In this document: positions 59,588 to 64,000 of the stretch, in pieces
Position numbering within the stretch: position 1 is the first letter of the stretch
Layout: each line of letters begins with the position of its first letter
NCBI GenBank assembly: GCA_039105265.1
Contig: JAPFFF010000005.1
Span: 1,969,501 to 2,033,500 of the forward strand
Origin: Tritrichomonas musculus
Lineage: Eukaryota; Parabasalia; Tritrichomonadida; Tritrichomonadidae
DNA length: 64,000 bases
Direction: 5' to 3'
Translations under genes and position numbers: made by a program
Notes under the pieces: model-generated
What the model saw: only the letters and a program-made list of their open reading frames with translations
Told to the model about the DNA's origin: nothing
Database searches by the model: none

Positions 59588-61111
59588 TCATTCTTTTGTA
59601 TATGATGGAAATTGAAGTAAGTTGGGATTGCTTGATTCCAATTTTTCTGATGAAATCATTTTCTTCAAAGGAAGGCATCTTAAAGGAGTCTTTGACTGGG
59701 CTGTTCTTGGAACTATAGCAAAAGAGATCACATTTTTATTAGGAACCATAGAGTTTCTTCTTTCAAGGTTAGGACGAATTGATATCTTAGGTTGTTCAAC
59801 ATTATTTTTGCATAGTAATGCAGCTTTCATAAATGGATAATCTTTGTCACAAATAATGCAATCGATTTTCTCATAATTTTTCAAAGATTCTAAAAAATGT
59901 TTCTTCCAATCAATTTTTGAAATGAGTGGAATCGTTCCTTCTTTCGCTGAATGATGAATTGGGACTCGATCTGGAGCATTTTTAATTAATGGATGTTCTA
60001 AAACTTGGTTTAAGGTCAATCTATCGCAAGGATTAACAGCAAGCATATTTCTAATTAACGTTTCTAATTCGATACTTACTGAATTCGGCGGTATCTGAAG
60101 AGGTTTTGTTTTAATATTTGATATTATTTCATATAAATTATCGCCAATGAATGGTAAATTACCGAATAAAAGTTGATAAAGAGTAACGCCAAGAGCCCAA
60201 ACATCTTCTCGAACCTGAGGGCAAAATCCATCAATTTGATTATTTTGATTTGGAATAGGCTTAGGTTGTAATCGATTTATTTTCTGAGTGTAGGCCTGAA
60301 AATAGTTGAAGATGGACCTATTCATTAATGAGTTGTATTCTTGATCGATTTCTATAGAATTTTGTTTAGTTAAATTTGGTTGGTCAAGAGTTTCATTAGA
60401 TCCAAGATCAAGATCTTCGCTCGATTTATCAAGAGCTTCTGGGGCTTGAAATGCTGGAGATCCAACAATCATGGCTGCGCTTTGAAAGCTATGTCCAAGT
60501 CCAAAATCAGCGATTAACGCAATTCCTTCGGAATTTAATAAAATATTTCCTGGCTTTATATCTTGATGAACGAAGCCCATTGAATGAATGTATTTTAAGG
60601 CATCGGCTACTTGTTTGATTGTTGAAAAAATTGATTCCAGAGAAAACTGATGACCTTTTTCAAGAATTGACTCCAAAGAACCAAAATCTGCATATTCAAG
60701 AACAATATAAACATAGTTATCATTGGTTGAGTGAAGAACTTCATGAAGTTTGAGGATATTTAAATGACGGAAGGATCGTAAGTGTTTTATTTCTCTTTCA
60801 AGTTGCATTAGTGCATTCGATTTTCTTGAAAGTTCATTAATCGAGATTCTTTTAATTGCATATAGTTGACATTTATCAAAACATATGTTAGTCTCATTAA
60901 AATTAGAATCTTTCCTCTCAGGATCATTATTAATTTCATTTAAATGCAATTTTTCTGTATCCACACCAAGAAAAACCTTTGAGATTGAGCCATGTCCGAT
61001 GGTTTTGATTAACAAGTAATTATTAATCATTCGGAACTTTTTTTCACCACCAAGTATTTCTGGAACTTTGACGATTGTAACAAGTGAATATCGCCGAGAT
61101 TCGGAAAACAT
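59588..61111 (-). CDS. Protein kinase, LKB1/CaMKK-like
   Basis: A 507-residue kinase. The domain spans about 32-376: glycine loop IGHGSISKV (38-46), ATP lysine K87, helix-C glutamate E107, catalytic loop HQDIKPGN (182-189), DFG 202-204, activation segment GSPAFQAPE (217-225), and DVWALG (303-308). The GSPAFQ(A/P)PE segment is characteristic of the LKB1 and CaMKK groups, upstream activators of AMPK-type kinases. Two insertions are unusual: about 30 residues between the beta-2 and beta-3 strands (51-81) and about 75 residues after APE (226-299). Gln replaces Arg of HRD. All catalytic residues are kept, so it should be active. The C-terminal 130 residues are Ser/Pro-rich. GCATATTCA precedes the ATG. 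Confidence 0.9.
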   Translation of the reverse strand: MFSESRRYSLVTIVKVPEILGGEKKFRMINNYLLIKTIGHGSISKVFLGVDTEKLHLNEINNDPERKDSNFNETNICFDKCQLYAIKRISINELSRKSNALMQLEREIKHLRSFRHLNILKLHEVLHSTNDNYVYIVLEYADFGSLESILEKGHQFSLESIFSTIKQVADALKYIHSMGFVHQDIKPGNILLNSEGIALIADFGLGHSFQSAAMIVGSPAFQAPEALDKSSEDLDLGSNETLDQPNLTKQNSIEIDQEYNSLMNRSIFNYFQAYTQKINRLQPKPIPNQNNQIDGFCPQVREDVWALGVTLYQLLFGNLPFIGDNLYEIISNIKTKPLQIPPNSVSIELETLIRNMLAVNPCDRLTLNQVLEHPLIKNAPDRVPIHHSAKEGTIPLISKIDWKKHFLESLKNYEKIDCIICDKDYPFMKAALLCKNNVEQPKISIRPNLERRNSMVPNKNVISFAIVPRTAQSKTPLRCLPLKKMISSEKLESSNPNLLQFPSYTKE

Positions 61112-62757
61112 TGAATATGCGATTTAAAAAAAAATAGAACAAAATTGAATAAAAGGTGCGGTTATAATCATTATAGGTGAATATTGACCTATTTGCTTGG
61201 AGTAATTTTTAAAAATAATTGAAAAAATTTTAAAATTTCTCACAAATTTTTATAAGATTTTTAAAATCTAAAAAATTTGAATTACATAATAAAGCATATT
61301 CAGACGTTTATACCTAATTCTTTTATTTTATTTCAAATTAATTGATTCAAAGAATAAGGTAATATTTATTTATTTATTAGTCAATAAATCATTTATTTGC
61401 TATTATACAAAGCATTCTATAAAAAAAAAATTGGTTCAAATTAATTCCGATCATCTAACATCATAATTGAATTATTTCAATTTTTTTTGAATAGAAAAAC
61501 AAAACCCCAACCAAAATATAAAATAGAGCATCATCAAAAAATCTTTTGAATAATGCTCAAATAAACTATTTTAACATTTTGGGACTATTCATTATATCCT
61601 CTTTTCATTTCAGAAAAACTATAATTTTATTTATTTGAAAAACTGGTTTTATTTCTTATAGAAAAAGTTGGATTCAAATATAAAATAAATAACTTCTTTA
61701 TATAATATATTTTAATTATCATATTAGATTATAAAAATCAAGGAAAGTGTATTTATTGTGTATTTTTTATTTTATTTCAATTTTTGATTGTTTCACAATT
61801 TTATGAAATGAATAAAAATATCATTTTCTTTTTAGTTTAATAAAAAATCAAATTGACATCAAGATCCTAGATATTTTTACTTAGAATATATTAAGAAATA
61901 TTATTTTAATGTCGTTTTAATTGTATTTAAAATATCAATTAACTCTTACAAGTTTATTCAAAAGGATTTAAAAGTGATGCATTAAGCATCTTAAATTTAT
62001 TTTTCACATTCAAATTTTTTTCAAAACAAAAGTCAAGATATTTAATAATATTATATCTTTTTATATGACTCTATTCATCATTTATAGATTTATATGCCTC
62101 AACATATTATATTACTGATGCCGCTAAAAATGGAGTTCTTATTATTACAAATTTTAGCGGCGTTATAAAATTGCCGATAAAAAAAATTCTATGGTGAAAT
62201 CATCATTGCCAATTATGTACTTCGGTTCATTTTTAAGTCAAATATTCAAGTTATCTGATTTTTGACTCCAATGAATAATATCTTATTCTTTAATTTATTT
62301 GTGATAAAAGGCAACGATTATATGAAAAAATCATCTACTGTTAAATAATGGAGTTAAAAAAAATTATTCAATTTAATGCATCGATTATAATATTTAAATC
62401 TTTCATCTAATATATTCTATATTATTAATTTTAAGAATTATTATTTTTCTTGAACAAGATTTTATAATTTTAGATGCCAAAAGAGTGGAAGTTCATGAGA
62501 CAATATACCAATACAAATGGAATGATTGTAAATTAGTAATAAGTTAAAAAGAAGAAAAAATAAAAAAACTAATTTTTCGCATTTGGACAAATCTGCCTCT
62601 ATATAATTTATTAAAAACAGCTTATTAAAGAAATTTGGTATTTTCTTGTGTTATCAATAGGTTATATGATTAATTAACAAATAAAAACTTTATCCTCCCC
62701 ACCATCTTTTTTTAATTAATTCTTCATCATTAAAACAGTTTTTACTTATTTCAAAGT
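61112..62757. other. 1.6-kb intergenic stretch
   Basis: Very AT-rich DNA between two minus-strand genes. The only structure found is a hairpin at 62120-62161. No open frame with protein-like composition was seen. Confidence 0.55.
62120..62161. repeat. Hairpin with perfect 10-bp GC-containing arms
   Basis: GCCGCTAAAA at 62120-62129 is the exact reverse complement of TTTTAGCGGC at 62152-62161, around a 22-base loop. GC-rich stems are rare in this desert. It may be the core of a small structured RNA or a foldback relic. Confidence 0.55.
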
Positions 62758-64000
62758 TTAAGCTTTAGGTGGTGGTTGTGTTAAACCTTTTTGTTTGTCA
62801 TTATCTCCGTCATCAACTATTGTGGTTAAATTTTGTGCTAAATCTTCAAGTGGTGCTGCATTGCCAGTTTCTTCACTCTTATTAGATGTAGAAGAAGGAT
62901 CTCTTTTACCATTTGTATCATTTTCACTTTTATCAGAATTATGTCCCTCTTCTTCACTATGGTGTTCTTCTTCTTCCTCTTCGTTATCATTATTCTTTTC
63001 GTTATGTTCATTTTCTAATTTATCTTCTTCTTCATTCTTATTTACAAATTCTTCTTCCTCTTCATTATCTAATAGATCATTTTCACTATTTTTAAAAGCT
63101 GTTTTAGAGCAATTGTCAATATCATTTAATTTAATTCTACGAGGGGAACGAGCAGAAAGTGATTTTGGTGGATTAATTTCGTTTTCATTCAAAGTTTCAT
63201 TTTCACCTTCTTCCTCGCCTTTGCTATAATTTTCATGTTCAGTTAATTCTTCTTCTTCATAGTCATAATCGTGAGCAACATCATCATCATATTCCTCGAT
63301 ATCATTTTCATTATTATTATTGGCCAGATTTAATCTTTGTTTCCACGTGTCTCGTCTTTTAACTCGTTTTTCATTTTCTTTTTTCATTGCAATAGACTGT
63401 TTCAATTCAGCAACTTTTTTCTGATGTTGATTTCTCATGGTTCTTAGCTCGCCTTTCTTCTTTTCTACATTGTGCTGTTCACTTGAGAGTTTGTTCCTGT
63501 ACGGTTGAAGCTTTTGAGAATCTTTAGTTTGAGTTGATCCAACAGTTGATAATTGCTTAAGATTTTGAACATAAAGATTATTACCTTCTTCTTTTAGTTC
63601 TTTTAATTTATTTGTGAGTTTTTTAATTTGTGAATTTGCTTCAACAATATCCTCAGCTGTTTGAGAATTTAAAATTTGGTCAAGTTTTTCTTTTTTCTGA
63701 TCTAATTTTGCTTCAATCCGCTCAAGAATGATACATCTTTCGTGATATTCTTGTTTGAGTGTTTCATTTTGTAATTCATTGTGTGTAAAAATCGATCCTT
63801 GACATGCTCTTCTATTAAGATTTAATTCATCATCAACTTCTCGTTTTTCTGTTTCAAGATCATTTTTTTCTTGAGTCATACTTAGAATTGCGGGATCGTA
63901 TGCATTTGGATTATAAAAGTATTGAAGTCTTCTTAATTCCTCTTTATAAGGAATCAACTCTCTCCTTGCGTTGACTATTTGATGCTTTAATTCACGGCTA
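62758..64000 (-). CDS. Coiled-coil protein with acidic tail (partial)
   Basis: The frame is open from the window edge (first complete codon at 63999-63997) to a TAA at 62758-62760, giving the last 413 residues of a longer protein. There is no ATG near 63957, so the gene begins outside the window. The first about 225 visible residues are coiled coil (KNDLETEKREVDDELNLNRR, KLTNKLKELKEEGN) and then a basic patch (KRRDTWKQRL). The rest is a very acidic, low-complexity tail of Glu, Asp, Asn and Ser, with one SPRRIKL site, ending in QPPPKA. No family is recognised; the layout suits a cytoskeletal or flagellar filament protein. Confidence 0.8.
   Translation of the reverse strand, partial: SRELKHQIVNARRELIPYKEELRRLQYFYNPNAYDPAILSMTQEKNDLETEKREVDDELNLNRRACQGSIFTHNELQNETLKQEYHERCIILERIEAKLDQKKEKLDQILNSQTAEDIVEANSQIKKLTNKLKELKEEGNNLYVQNLKQLSTVGSTQTKDSQKLQPYRNKLSSEQHNVEKKKGELRTMRNQHQKKVAELKQSIAMKKENEKRVKRRDTWKQRLNLANNNNENDIEEYDDDVAHDYDYEEEELTEHENYSKGEEEGENETLNENEINPPKSLSARSPRRIKLNDIDNCSKTAFKNSENDLLDNEEEEEFVNKNEEEDKLENEHNEKNNDNEEEEEEHHSEEEGHNSDKSENDTNGKRDPSSTSNKSEETGNAAPLEDLAQNLTTIVDDGDNDKQKGLTQPPPKA

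Overview
The window looks like nuclear DNA of a trichomonad (Parabasalia), most likely Tritrichomonas or a close relative. This is an inference from content, not a database match. The DNA is very AT-rich between genes. Long genes have single uninterrupted reading frames. There is a decayed Polinton/Maverick, Sel1-repeat and kinase genes, a protein pairing an N-terminal BTB-like region with a C-terminal discoidin domain, ankyrin repeats, and many long coiled-coil proteins of the kind that build the trichomonad cytoskeleton. No rRNA, tRNA or CRISPR was seen.

Layout. 1-0.4 kb: the 3' end of a Gln/Pro-rich gene. 1.8-7 kb: a GC-richer, broken Polinton fossil with a protein-primed DNA polymerase and one opposite-strand frame. 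7-11 kb: a pair of ~212-bp repeats, an apparently active protein kinase and a ruined Sel1-repeat gene. 11-18 kb: two amino-acid transporters (AAAP type and APC type) flanking a coiled-coil protein with an Asn/Asp simple-repeat tail. 18-24 kb: two gene deserts around one possible Tubby-like gene. 24-31 kb: VPS52 (GARP tethering subunit), an IQ coiled-coil protein, a small unknown, and the regulatory subunit of casein kinase 2. 31-46 kb: an ankyrin protein, several coiled-coil proteins, a kinesin-like protein that seems to have lost its nucleotide pocket, a BTB/discoidin protein and a 1531-residue unknown. 46-64 kb: the ubiquitin E4 ligase UFD2, two neighbouring pseudokinases (one with twelve Sel1 repeats), a P-loop NTPase with a possible DCX/ubiquitin-like front end, a thioredoxin-fold ER protein without CxxC, an LKB1/CaMKK-like kinase and a charged coiled-coil gene running off the end.

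There are no operons. Neighbours share short divergent spacers (about 100-230 bp at 35.2, 41.1 and 55.2 kb) or converge. Several start codons sit a few bases after TCAYT/TCATATTC-like sequences, resembling the trichomonad initiator element. This implies very short 5' leaders and helped choose starts at 57566 and 58199. The recognisable host genes are mainly membrane trafficking, amino-acid uptake, ubiquitin and kinase signalling. About ten more are filamentous or unknown proteins that would suit the costa, axostyle or flagellar apparatus, but the sequence alone does not prove that.

The most interesting items are the motor-dead kinesin-like protein, the tandem pseudokinases, the P-loop NTPase divergently paired with a coiled-coil gene, the redox-dead thioredoxin-fold protein, and three GC-richer islets in the deserts that hold gene or transposase relics.
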